Shown here piece after piece: positions 56,686-64,000 of a DNA stretch of 64,000 nucleotides. Position numbers and translations under genes: made by a program. Source of the stretch: Candidatus Anammoxibacter sp. (GTDB lineage: Bacteria > Planctomycetota > Brocadiia > Brocadiales > Anammoxibacteraceae); assembly GCA_021777055.1 (NCBI GenBank), contig JAIQZO010000114.1, positions 42,329-106,328 on the forward strand, given 5' to 3'. Numbering within the stretch: position 1 is the first letter of the stretch; every line of letters starts with the position of its first letter. Below the pieces are notes generated by a model. That model searched no databases and was not told the DNA's origin. It saw only the letters and a program-made list of their open reading frames with translations.

Positions 56686-56964
56686 CTATGCATTTCGTAG
56701 TTGAACTAATAATTTATTATATTGGGCATGCGATCCAATCCAGAACCAAATAATTTCAGAATCTTGTAGTATTCCAACTGCACGGTAATCATCTGAGATT
56801 CTTATTGAATAAATAGGCCTTGCAGAATGCACCCTTTTAAAATGCAAACTTGGATAATAAGGATCTTGTTTAAATGTGGCATAAGTTCTCTTTGCTTTTT
56901 CTTGAATCTCCATTGGTAGACGAGCAAATAATTTTTTAAAACTTTCATTTTTATGAGAAATCAT
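56686..56964 (-). CDS. RelE/ParE-type toxin
   Basis: Protein of 92 aa: SFKKLFARLPMEIQEKAKRT, YATFKQDPYYPSLHFKRVHS, ARPIYSIRISDDYRAVGILQ and EIIWFWIGSHAQYNKLL. This is the RelE-superfamily toxin fold, with the conserved PSLHFK, SIRISDDYRA and WIG-H-(D/Q)Y motifs. Such toxins usually cleave ribosome-bound mRNA. Its intact antitoxin lies 12 bases upstream. It is the only toxin gene of the region that seems intact. Confidence 0.85.
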   Translation of the reverse strand: MISHKNESFKKLFARLPMEIQEKAKRTYATFKQDPYYPSLHFKRVHSARPIYSIRISDDYRAVGILQDSEIIWFWIGSHAQYNKLLVQLRNA

Positions 56965-56976
56965 AATTCATCCAAT

Positions 56977-57180
56977 TCAAAGAAGCGAGGTTTTTCCTTT
57001 TCTGTGATCCTTTAATGCTTCATCAGCAAGTTTAGACAAAATATCCTCAGATTCGGCAAATGTTTTTTCCCATTGTTTTTCAGCCGACAACTCTTTAAGT
57101 ATTTGTTTTGCAATTATATTTTGCTCTAAGTCTGGGAGCTTAGATGCTTCTTTAAATGCTTTTTCTAACAAACCAGTCAT
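56977..57180 (-). CDS. Antitoxin partner of the RelE-type toxin
   Basis: Protein of about 67 aa from the ATG at 57180 (AAGGAAG upstream), MTGLLEKAFKEASKLPDLEQ, NIIAKQILKELSAEKQWEKT and DILSKLADEALKDHRKGKTS. A longer frame from 57201 would overlap the Shine-Dalgarno. The family (short helical antitoxin with LLEKAF-E-SKLP and a charged tail) is the usual partner of the downstream toxin. It sits inside the segment bounded by the two tRNA-Pro scars. Confidence 0.8.
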   Translation of the reverse strand: MTGLLEKAFKEASKLPDLEQNIIAKQILKELSAEKQWEKTFAESEDILSKLADEALKDHRKGKTSLL

Positions 57181-57327
57181 AAATAATACTTCCTTATACA
57201 ATAATTAAATATACTCATGCAGAAAGACGTAATCAAATTTAATAAGATTTACAAAATTCATAATTGTATTTTAAATATGGGCACTGTCCTTGCTTTTCCA
57301 CTAAATGCTTTACTCATGTTTGTCATT

Positions 57328-57726
57328 TTATACACTGCAAATTATGTCAGTAAAGACCAGTTCCATTGATTCGACAATAATATCTTCAAGCTTATTTCCC
57401 CTATAAGAATCATAGTCAGCAGCACCTAAGAACTCAAAAGCAAAGTCCAAGCAAGCATCTGTTCCTCTCCAAATTTCGTTGATTTGGTCTTTTGTCAATT
57501 TGTCACTAAAAGAAACGGCTAAGTTTTGTAAATCACTATAATATCTACAACCCTTAAATTTATTATTGGTGACATATTCTTCAACAAGGTTGTTCCATAA
57601 TGATTGTCCATTTGCACACATTTCTTTTTGACTCAATTCAACGATAAGGTCCGCATGTCTCATTAATGATGTATGTTTCACAATGAAATAAAAAGTTTTT
57701 GACGACATCGTAATAAAGTACTGCAT
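57328..57726 (-). CDS. Hypothetical protein inside the scar-bounded segment
   Basis: Protein of up to 132 aa that I do not recognise: SLMRHADLIVELSQKEMCAN, GQSLWNNLVEEYVTNNKFKG, DKLTKDQINEIWRGTDACLD and FAFEFLGAADYDSYRGNKLE. It looks globular, helical and cytosolic, and is acidic toward the end. No clear ribosome binding site; an ATG at 57708 is an alternative start. It is cargo between the two tRNA scars, possibly accessory to the toxin-antitoxin pair or an unrelated captured gene. Confidence 0.5.
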   Translation of the reverse strand: MQYFITMSSKTFYFIVKHTSLMRHADLIVELSQKEMCANGQSLWNNLVEEYVTNNKFKGCRYYSDLQNLAVSFSDKLTKDQINEIWRGTDACLDFAFEFLGAADYDSYRGNKLEDIIVESMELVFTDIICSV

Positions 57727-58047
57727 AACGCTATTATTGTAATATCAGACAGTAGTATATAACAACAAATATTTGGTACTTTCTTTTTAATGTATTCTAT
57801 ATCGTTTTAGATTATTGATGAATGATTTAGGAAGTTTGAGCAATTGCAAACTAAAATAAAGACATTATAAAACCAAAGGCCACTTACCGGATAGCAAAAC
57901 ATCTAGCAGATTACATTTTTTACCAGAATAAAAGTAAGACTACGTAAGGTCTTTTGCTACATATTTATTGCAAAGTATACACTTTCGTAAAAGTGCCCGA
58001 AATTTAAGATTTAAAATGTATTGTAACTAGTTCAGACGGAACTAAAT

Positions 58048-58094
58048 ATGGTCGGGGCGACTGGATTCGAACCAGCGACCTCTTGACCCCCAGT
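58048..58094 (-). other. tRNA-Pro 3'-end fragment, attachment-site scar 2
   Basis: Exact 47-base copy of 56423-56469 (see that entry). On the tRNA strand the intact tRNA gene should lie upstream, that is to the right, with islands stacked between it and these scars. No intact tRNA-Pro is present up to position 64000, so the source gene would be outside the window. Confidence 0.8.
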
Positions 58095-58708
58095 CACTAT
58101 CATCATTATTAGTATAATTTTAATTTAGTTCTAATTAGTACTTTCTGCTAGGGTTACAAGAGAATAGCCAAACCCGTATTTTGGTCTGTTTTAACCTGTT
58201 TTGAGTTGTTTTGTTCACAATTTGTTCACATTCGACCCTCTGTGTAGTCAAACAGGGGGATTTATCGTTTTAGTTATTTTCAGCCTTATATTCTACTCAC
58301 AATATTGAGTGTAAAGACATTTGTTCCAAACCCATTGACTTTGGATTAGAATTCTAATTCGATACTTTGTGATCACGTACGTCGTGTTTAGTACTAACTG
58401 GTAATAGTAATTTTGTTTAAGCAAGGAAAAGTTGTTTTTATAATTACTATTACCTAGGGCATTACGAAGGCGAAAAAAGGTATATAAGGTAATTTGTACT
58501 ACCATATACGTTACAACGTAAGCTATTATAAAGATAAGAAATTATTATGTTCATTTATTTACGTCTCTTTGCTTAAGTTTACGTGAATTTTTACATAAAG
58601 TAGAAGCAAAATAAAATAATCAATTGTTTTGGGAAATTATCTTCATATTTACTTCATGTTTTATTGTCTGCAATAACTATCATAATTGCTATATTAACAA
58701 ACCTTAAT
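58095..58708. other. Region between att scar 2 and the SIR2 gene
   Basis: Contains the second 19-bp repeat (58385-58403), tandem TTTGTTCACAATTTGTTCAC-like repeats near 58211-58230, and an 8-bp hairpin CCCTCTGT...ACAGGGGG at 58236-58259 that might terminate transcription. A 70-aa frame here looks random. No recombinase gene adjoins the scar. Confidence 0.45.
58385..58403. repeat. 19-bp direct repeat near att scar 2
   Basis: TGTTTAGTACTAACTGGTA, identical to 56497-56515. Confidence 0.5.
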
Positions 58709-61700
58709 TTAATTATTATATTCTTGATATATGCTCTTAAGAAATTCAAAACCTTTCTTTCCGTACATAATACATATTTTATCAGCAATGCTTTTCTGAT
58801 CTTGATCGTATAATACCCTAACAATATCTACAATGTCATTTTCTTTATAATGAGGATATACATCCGCTTTAAGCATCTCCAAGTAGATTTCACCAACTTT
58901 ATCTGGTGTTTTTTTAGCATGCATCAAAAGATTCATTATAAAAGAAGAGCTCATAATATTTTCATCTAAATATTTTAGTGAAAATTTTAGCCATTCTGAT
59001 ATCTGATCATCTATTTCGTCTATAAATGGTAACCATTTCAAAAGGCTTGAAATTATATTTTTATATTCAACATTTTTTTCTTCTTTTGATAACAACGCAA
59101 ACATTTTCTCCCAAAGAGTTTTTACTTTTGTCTTTATTTTATTTTTAACTTCATCTCGCAATCGCCAAAAGAAGTTTACTATTGCTAAAATCTTGTTGAT
59201 GTCTTTAATTTCAATTAATTTATTAATCAAGCTTTTATTGTTATCTAAATTCTCCCAGTCTTTTAAATAGCCAATACATATATGCTGAACAAGCCTTTCT
59301 GTTATGTGATCATTACTAAATTCAGTTTGCAATGCTTTTGTATAATGCCCATTTTCTCTAAGCAGAAAATAAAGCTCTTTATTGACTGAGAAAGCACTAG
59401 CAAGATATCCTGTAAAAGCAGTTTCCCAATAAGAATCAATATCTTGAAAGAATATCAAATTTATATTATCTGTAACCCATTTTTTATCGAGATAATCAAG
59501 GTATGGTAAGTATTCTCCTAATACAAATGAAAATTCAACAGCAGGTTCAACATTTCGATCAAGACGTTTATTAAAATCACATTTAACTGACTCAACCCAT
59601 CTTTCTTCTTGCTCTTTTTTATATAGTTTAGCATAACGAAGAGAATATACTACCATCGCCAAAAAAATTTGTCCTTTCGTAGAATTCAATACTGCATCTG
59701 TAATATCATTTGATTTAACAAGATCAGATTCAGATTTATTTGCTAATTTCATCAATATTTCTTCAGCATGGGGTAAAAGTTTGGGGTCGAATGCATTATT
59801 ATCATCGCAAGTTCCATCTTCAATAAGGCTGGCTATTTTAAATATAATCCAGTTTTTATAATTATAATGACCATCAGGATATTTCTCTTCCCAGAATTTA
59901 TTTTCATTAATTATTTTTGATATAAAACTCAAAACACTGTTCCAATCAAATCCTTTTCTCCCCCGCCAAGCTTCGGATAAGCCATTTAACAATGCATGCT
60001 GATATAAACGTTCTACAGCTAAGAATGGTTTTATATTATCTGTAAATTTTTTAGGATTTTCACTGGCACATTTTTGTAAGATCTCTGAAAGACCTTCTTT
60101 AGTAGGTTTTCTTAAGCCCTGTCCTTCTTTATAATTTAGAAGGTATTCTGATATTTGTTCATTCGATTTACCAAGAAGCTCAATTTTTTCAATTGGACTA
60201 ACAGTTCCAGACCAACTTTCACTCCAAAAGTCAAAACCTGGATGATCAAGTTCTTCAGGATTTATCTTTTCATATTTCTTTAAAGATGAAATTACTTTTT
60301 TATCTTTTGTTTCTATAAGAGCTGAAAGCCATTCCTTTTTTCGATAGGCTAACAGCTTATTTATTTTGTTTTTATCTCCCTTAATTTCATCATGTATGTA
60401 ATATTCTTTTGATTCTATCCATTCCAAAATCTTTGATATCTCCTCAGGTGAAAAAGAATAACAATTTCTTTTAAGAAGCTCATACAACTCATGTTTAACT
60501 AACTTTTCATTTAAGGGATTACCTTCCCAATTCCAGAGTAAGTGCTTTAAATTTTTATAGTGATAATTAATTATATGAAATGCAATTCTTTTAAATATAG
60601 GGTGTTCTGCTTTAATTAGTCTAATTAATATTTTCTTCGTTTTGTTAGGATCAGATTTTTCTAACATATCTCTAACGAAATGAACCAATTGGCATTCGTA
60701 CCGCTCAGGAAAAGTTGTTTGCGAATGGTTTTCAATTGTGGGTATCAAGACATTACTAAATTGAGACTTGCTGTCATTTGTAATAGCAAGCATTTTATCA
60801 ATTGCTATTTCGTTTGCTTTAATACCACATAATTCTGCTATTTTAGGTTTATGATTTTGCAAAATGTCATAAAGATAATGATTTTTTAATAAGGAAGTAT
60901 ATTCTTTTGGTGTTCTTTCTGTGACCTCTTGATAATCAAGTACTACATCTATCAATTTCAATATCAATTTAGGACACTTACTATTAAGCAATTTTGGAAA
61001 AACTGTTTCATCTATCTCATACGAAACTAATGCGTTGTCCCATTTTGACTTTAATGCGGATCTTATAAATTCAATATGTTCTTTTGTTATCTTTTCTATT
61101 TTAAGTTTATAAGTTATTTTTACAATAGTGCTATATGTTTTGTAATTATCAATCCTTTCTCCTTTTTTATTTCTATAATTTGATACTGAATTAATAATAT
61201 CGAGAAGCATATTAGTTATTTCACCAGAGGGTGTTCCAGCATTTTGAGAAGCAACATTTTCTAAATAACTTAAAACATTCCAGTACGGAACATCATAACA
61301 ACCTTTTCTGTTTTGTATTTCGAGTGGCGGCTGATTATTTTTAGGATCAAAATATCCTTTTTCTTTCAAAGGCTTTAGCCAAGGAAATGGATTGATAGAA
61401 GAAGCAAGTTTTTTGAAGAAATAATCCTCTTGTGGCTTGTCGTTCTTTATAATCTGAAATATTGTTTCAGCTTTATCTTTGTCATAATTATTAGCAACTT
61501 CTTCAATTTCTTGGTATGAATCGTATAGATAAGTAGAAGTTTGATTTATTTCACTATTCCAACTTTTAATGACATAGTAAAGTTGATTATAGCCTTTTCG
61601 GTCCTTTTCATATCCAACTACTGAAATGCCCATTGCGTTGTAATAATGTTGTTCAAAATCAAGGATATTCTCTTCCCCTTTGAAAAATGGCAAAAGAATA

Positions 61701-62401
61701 AAATGCTTTAATTCTTTTCCTTTATTTGCATCATATTTTGTTATAAGAAAATCAAGTAGTTCAAACTCTGCCATTCCATATCCAACGAACAACACAACAT
61801 ACTTATCAAATATCGTTTTTAAAAACTTAATAAATATAGGGTCATTGTATCGCTCAATATATTGGGGTACGGTAAAAACAAGTGATTCTTTATTTGAAAT
61901 GCAACCATGTATTTGATAAAGTTTATTTCTGCCTATTTTCGTAGGGTCGAAATCTTCCCTTTTATATAATATATAAGTGGGTTCAAATTTATTATGAAAA
62001 TGTTTATCAGCATTTGTTGTAACAAAAATACCTCGTAATTCATTCAGCTCATTATAAATATTATGAGATTTTAATAGTTCTTCATCTGCACCCAGAGACT
62101 TTTTAAGTTCATCAAAGAAAATGTCTCCACGATTGTTTTTATTTAATATTCCATCGCAAATAGTAATTATTTTTTTGTTGTCATGATATAGGCAAAGACT
62201 TTCTTTTTCTTTATAATTAATAAAGGTCGTTTTGTCTTCTCGTTCAGTAGTAAAGCATTTATTGATAAGCTGTTGTGCAAGTTCGCCCCAACTCTTGCAA
62301 CCAATTATTTGAGAAACTCCAGCTCCAATAAAAACAGCAAGGTTGTCGTTATTTACTGCCTCTACAATCTTATTTGGAAGTTCTGGTAATTCTTGTATCA
62401 T
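58709..62401 (-). CDS. Long SIR2-domain protein, DSR-like anti-phage effector candidate
   Basis: Protein of 1230 aa. Residues about 1-290 form a SIR2_2 (sirtuin-like) domain: NLAVFIGAGVS with the NAD-binding GAGVS at 26-30, FVTTNAD at 126-132, YQIHG with the catalytic-type histidine at 165, and LFVGYGMAE near 206. The remaining ~930 residues are predicted helical, solenoid-like and without known motifs. This layout, an N-terminal SIR2 NADase and a long helical sensor, is that of defence-associated sirtuins (DSR1/DSR2), which deplete NAD+ after phage recognition. It is longer than DSR2 (about 1005 aa). It is single, between an att scar and a recombinase relic, visibly AT-richer than the glycan genes, consistent with transfer. 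Defence function is inferred. Confidence 0.75.
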   Translation of the reverse strand: MIQELPELPNKIVEAVNNDNLAVFIGAGVSQIIGCKSWGELAQQLINKCFTTEREDKTTFINYKEKESLCLYHDNKKIITICDGILNKNNRGDIFFDELKKSLGADEELLKSHNIYNELNELRGIFVTTNADKHFHNKFEPTYILYKREDFDPTKIGRNKLYQIHGCISNKESLVFTVPQYIERYNDPIFIKFLKTIFDKYVVLFVGYGMAEFELLDFLITKYDANKGKELKHFILLPFFKGEENILDFEQHYYNAMGISVVGYEKDRKGYNQLYYVIKSWNSEINQTSTYLYDSYQEIEEVANNYDKDKAETIFQIIKNDKPQEDYFFKKLASSINPFPWLKPLKEKGYFDPKNNQPPLEIQNRKGCYDVPYWNVLSYLENVASQNAGTPSGEITNMLLDIINSVSNYRNKKGERIDNYKTYSTIVKITYKLKIEKITKEHIEFIRSALKSKWDNALVSYEIDETVFPKLLNSKCPKLILKLIDVVLDYQEVTERTPKEYTSLLKNHYLYDILQNHKPKIAELCGIKANEIAIDKMLAITNDSKSQFSNVLIPTIENHSQTTFPERYECQLVHFVRDMLEKSDPNKTKKILIRLIKAEHPIFKRIAFHIINYHYKNLKHLLWNWEGNPLNEKLVKHELYELLKRNCYSFSPEEISKILEWIESKEYYIHDEIKGDKNKINKLLAYRKKEWLSALIETKDKKVISSLKKYEKINPEELDHPGFDFWSESWSGTVSPIEKIELLGKSNEQISEYLLNYKEGQGLRKPTKEGLSEILQKCASENPKKFTDNIKPFLAVERLYQHALLNGLSEAWRGRKGFDWNSVLSFISKIINENKFWEEKYPDGHYNYKNWIIFKIASLIEDGTCDDNNAFDPKLLPHAEEILMKLANKSESDLVKSNDITDAVLNSTKGQIFLAMVVYSLRYAKLYKKEQEERWVESVKCDFNKRLDRNVEPAVEFSFVLGEYLPYLDYLDKKWVTDNINLIFFQDIDSYWETAFTGYLASAFSVNKELYFLLRENGHYTKALQTEFSNDHITERLVQHICIGYLKDWENLDNNKSLINKLIEIKDINKILAIVNFFWRLRDEVKNKIKTKVKTLWEKMFALLSKEEKNVEYKNIISSLLKWLPFIDEIDDQISEWLKFSLKYLDENIMSSSFIMNLLMHAKKTPDKVGEIYLEMLKADVYPHYKENDIVDIVRVLYDQDQKSIADKICIMYGKKGFEFLKSIYQEYNN

Positions 62402-62747
62402 TTTATTATTACTATAAATCTCGAAATTTATAAAAAATAATCAATGAATAGATAAAAATCAATTTATTTTAATTATTAATTTTTTCTAATATATTAGGCG
62501 ATTATCAGAAGATCTTTACATTATTGTAAGGATGGCAACTGTATATCTGTTAAATCCTACGTACTTTAGGCTTTTTTTACAATTTTTTAATAACCATAGG
62601 AAAGTAGTTTAGGTGTAATTTATTTATTCGCAACGTGTTAGGTAGAATCAACACAAATAACGACTTATATTAATTAACAAACACATATTTCAGAGGGTAA
62701 TTGTTTTTATAAATTGAGTATCTTGGATTAAAAGGATTAACTTAAAG
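62402..62747. other. Intergenic region upstream of the SIR2 gene
   Basis: Very AT-rich and presumably holds the SIR2 promoter. A GTGTTAGGT motif near 62635 resembles an integron recombination core but has no partner. No gene recognised. Confidence 0.35.
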
Positions 62748-63097
62748 GTGTTACATAATACTATACTTATATTTTCAGATTGTATTGATGTAATCCAAAA
62801 TCTTCTGAAACCTAAAAACTCAAAAGAAAATGATTATCTCTTTACAGGTACATTTGGTACAGTTATACAAACACCAAACTTGAATCTTAAAGTTATGAAC
62901 TGGGCATCAGCAATAAGGCTAAAAGGTAATTACGGTTCACATAGTTTAAGAAAAACTTGGGGTTATCATCAACGTCAAGCTGGTGCTGATAAACTACATT
63001 GATGGAATACTTTAATCATTCAACGCAAAAACAAACACTTACTTATCTTTGTATTCAGCCGGATGAAATTAAGAATATTTATCCTAATGTAATTTAA
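62748..63097 (+). pseudogene. Tyrosine recombinase C-terminal relic, frameshifted
   Basis: The frame from 62748 ends YGSHSLRKTWGYHQRQAGAD, the HxxR box of tyrosine recombinases. Right after AGADKL a one-base loss shifts the frame, and the protein continues in the new frame as TLMEYFNHSTQKQTLTYLCI then QPDEIKNIYPNVI to a TAA at 63095. The second part restores the H-S-(T/S)-x-x-x-T-x-x-Y box with the catalytic tyrosine. The N-terminal core-binding domain and the first catalytic arginine are missing. It may be the remains of the integrase that used the tRNA-Pro site, but that link is inferred. Confidence 0.8.
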
Positions 63098-63112
63098 CAT
63101 TAACTTGCTTTA

Positions 63113-63347
63113 TTTACAACTTGCTTACATAGATTATTTAATAGCCTGGGATTGAATACTCATTGGAGCATAGGCTTCGCACAACAAAATTTTATCCGTA
63201 CTTAAACGGTCAAAAAAAAATATAAACACTTCACCCTAAGAAAGTGTTTTTGTGATAGTGTCGTGTTAATTGTACCTACTCAACTATTCATGGAATCCAC
63301 AATGTTAGAACTATAATAAAAACTCCAACAAGCATGATAAATATTAT
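63113..63347. other. Intergenic region before the RT fragment
   Basis: AT-rich, with no frame recognised and no clear retron-type msr/msd structure that I can fold by eye. Confidence 0.3.
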
Positions 63348-63698
63348 ATGGTAAAAAAAGAAACTATTTTTAAGGCGAGAAATCTAGAAATTGCTTTTCT
63401 GAGACTTAAGTTTGCCTCACCACACATCCATAAAAAACTTTATTGGGGCGCACTTAAAGATATTGAGTCTTTTCATGAAGAATATTTTGAGTTACTTAAA
63501 GAGAAATTCTTATCGACCGATCAAGTAGAAAATCATGGAATTGTACGAACATACTTGCCTAAAAAAGGAGGTTTTGTACGGCCCATAACTTACATTGGAT
63601 TTGAAGCTTTACTAATATACCAAGCCATAGCTAATAAATTGGCAGAATCATTTTATGGACCTTTACCACTTTCGCTGATCATTTTTACATATTTTTGA
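63348..63698 (+). pseudogene. Reverse transcriptase N-terminus, interrupted
   Basis: The frame reads ARNLEIAFLRLKFASPHIHK, KLYWGALKDIESF, then GIVRTYLPKKGGFVRPITYI and GFEALLIYQAIANKLAESFY. The N-terminus and the LPKK-G-VRPI-...-L-YQAIAN blocks correspond to RT motifs 0-1 of bacterial reverse transcriptases of the stand-alone, non-intron kind (some of which are DRT/UG defence enzymes). No YXDD motif is reached. Homology stops at about 63663 (SFYGPL), after which the frame enters sequence next to the ISL3 transposase. It is therefore probably a defence-type RT gene broken by an insertion; the rest would lie beyond 64000. Confidence 0.65.
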
Positions 63699-63733
63699 AC
63701 ATTACTCCCACCAAATATTGAGCCTGTTTTTAA

Positions 63734-64000
63734 TTAATTACTAATAGCTTCTTGACGAATTTTTAGATAAAGATAATCAAGGTCACGGTATCCACATGCC
63801 TTGCGAATTATTCGTTTTATTGTTGCATTGAACGACTCAATTTTTGCACTGGTTATTCTGTGTTTACAATAGGAAAGCAATCCTTTACGTGCCTTGTTTA
63901 GACCTTTTGAAAATCGTATTAATTCTTCTAAACCCGTCTCTTCTGCCCATCCTATCCATTTATTTAGATATCTCCCTGCCCATGCGATGGATGTATATGT
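63734..64000 (-). mobile_element. ISL3-family transposase, C-terminal part (runs off right edge)
   Basis: The minus-strand frame reads TYTSIAWAGRYLNKWIGWAE, ETGLEELIRFSKGLNKARKG, LLSYCKHRITSAKIESFNAT and IKRIIRKACGYRDLDYLYLK to a TAA at 63734-63736. The HRIT...E-FN--IK-I-R-A-GYRD--YL--K pattern is the C-terminal part of the ISL3 (IS204/IS1001/IS1096/IS1165) DDE transposase, including its last catalytic glutamate. The insertion end must lie between about 63663 and 63733; I could not fix the terminal inverted repeat because the other end is outside the window. Confidence 0.8.

Noticed and set aside
58293..58505. 70-aa minus-strand frame between att scar 2 and the SIR2 gene
   Set aside because: It overlaps the 19-bp att-linked repeat and has no recognisable domain.

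Overview
This AT-rich window looks like part of a Gram-negative bacterial genome. I infer, without proof, a planctomycete of the anammox order Brocadiales (Scalindua/Brocadia-like). The reasons are a di-cistron of multihaem c-type cytochromes (5 and 19 CXXCH motifs) with a fused cytochrome-b-like membrane domain, an FG-GAP/ASPIC-UnbV lipoprotein, very large exported repeat proteins, a long polysaccharide and glycan cluster, and many decayed mobile and toxin-antitoxin genes. No 16S rRNA, ribosomal protein or hydrazine-metabolism gene is present, so this placement is an inference.

Layout. 1-10 kb: the N-terminus of a CPBP-like membrane protein at the left edge, the cytochrome pair, an exported cyclase-family protein, a LipM/LplA-type acyltransferase, a PhoX/DUF839-like exported protein and a lone methyltransferase. 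The two lone minus-strand genes at the ends of this stretch are each preceded by the same ~45-bp sequence ending in GTTAGGC, which resembles half of an integron attC site. 10-11.2 kb: a decayed YgiT-type zinc-finger gene and a decayed IS4-family transposase. 11.2-25.4 kb: an array of exported surface proteins, including two tail-fibre-like proteins with IGT-TP-LHV repeats, two proteins with carboxypeptidase-regulatory-like (CarboxypepD_reg) repeats (381 and 1608 aa) and a 1153-aa protein with eight DUF11-like domains. 25.6-28.7 kb: a large FG-GAP/UnbV lipoprotein. 29.2-47.5 kb: a glycan cluster with a B12-binding radical SAM enzyme, GtrA, a hexapeptide acyltransferase, methyltransferases, GT2 and GT39-like enzymes, a GT2-GT4 fusion, a 1243-aa sulfotransferase/coiled-coil/GT2/GT4 fusion, a Wzt/Wzm ABC exporter, then GmhA, RmlA and RmlC on the other strand. 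A broken GDP-mannose dehydratase gene closes it. The likely joint role is synthesis, modification and export of a surface polysaccharide or glycan.

48.5-54.8 kb is mixed housekeeping and regulation: HDOD, metallo-beta-lactamase-fold hydrolase, SYLF, a [2Fe-2S] thioredoxin-like protein, EVE, a TetR regulator with an operator-like palindrome at its own start codon, a Spy/CpxP-like protein and a methyltransferase. 54.9-64 kb is an accessory region: a truncated RAYT transposase, HicB next to a chimeric broken toxin gene, a RelE-type toxin-antitoxin pair, two 47-bp direct copies of the 3' part of a tRNA-Pro gene (attachment-site scars) at 56423 and 58048, a 1230-aa SIR2-domain protein resembling defence-associated sirtuins, a frameshifted tyrosine recombinase relic, a reverse-transcriptase N-terminus, and the end of an ISL3-family transposase that appears to have interrupted it.

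The most interesting material is (i) the tRNA-Pro-targeted island with the long SIR2 protein and the interrupted reverse transcriptase, (ii) an interspersed intergenic repeat family with at least three good copies between surface-glycan genes, and (iii) a 105-bp element with perfect 14-bp terminal inverted repeats and a second, larger copy 20 kb away.
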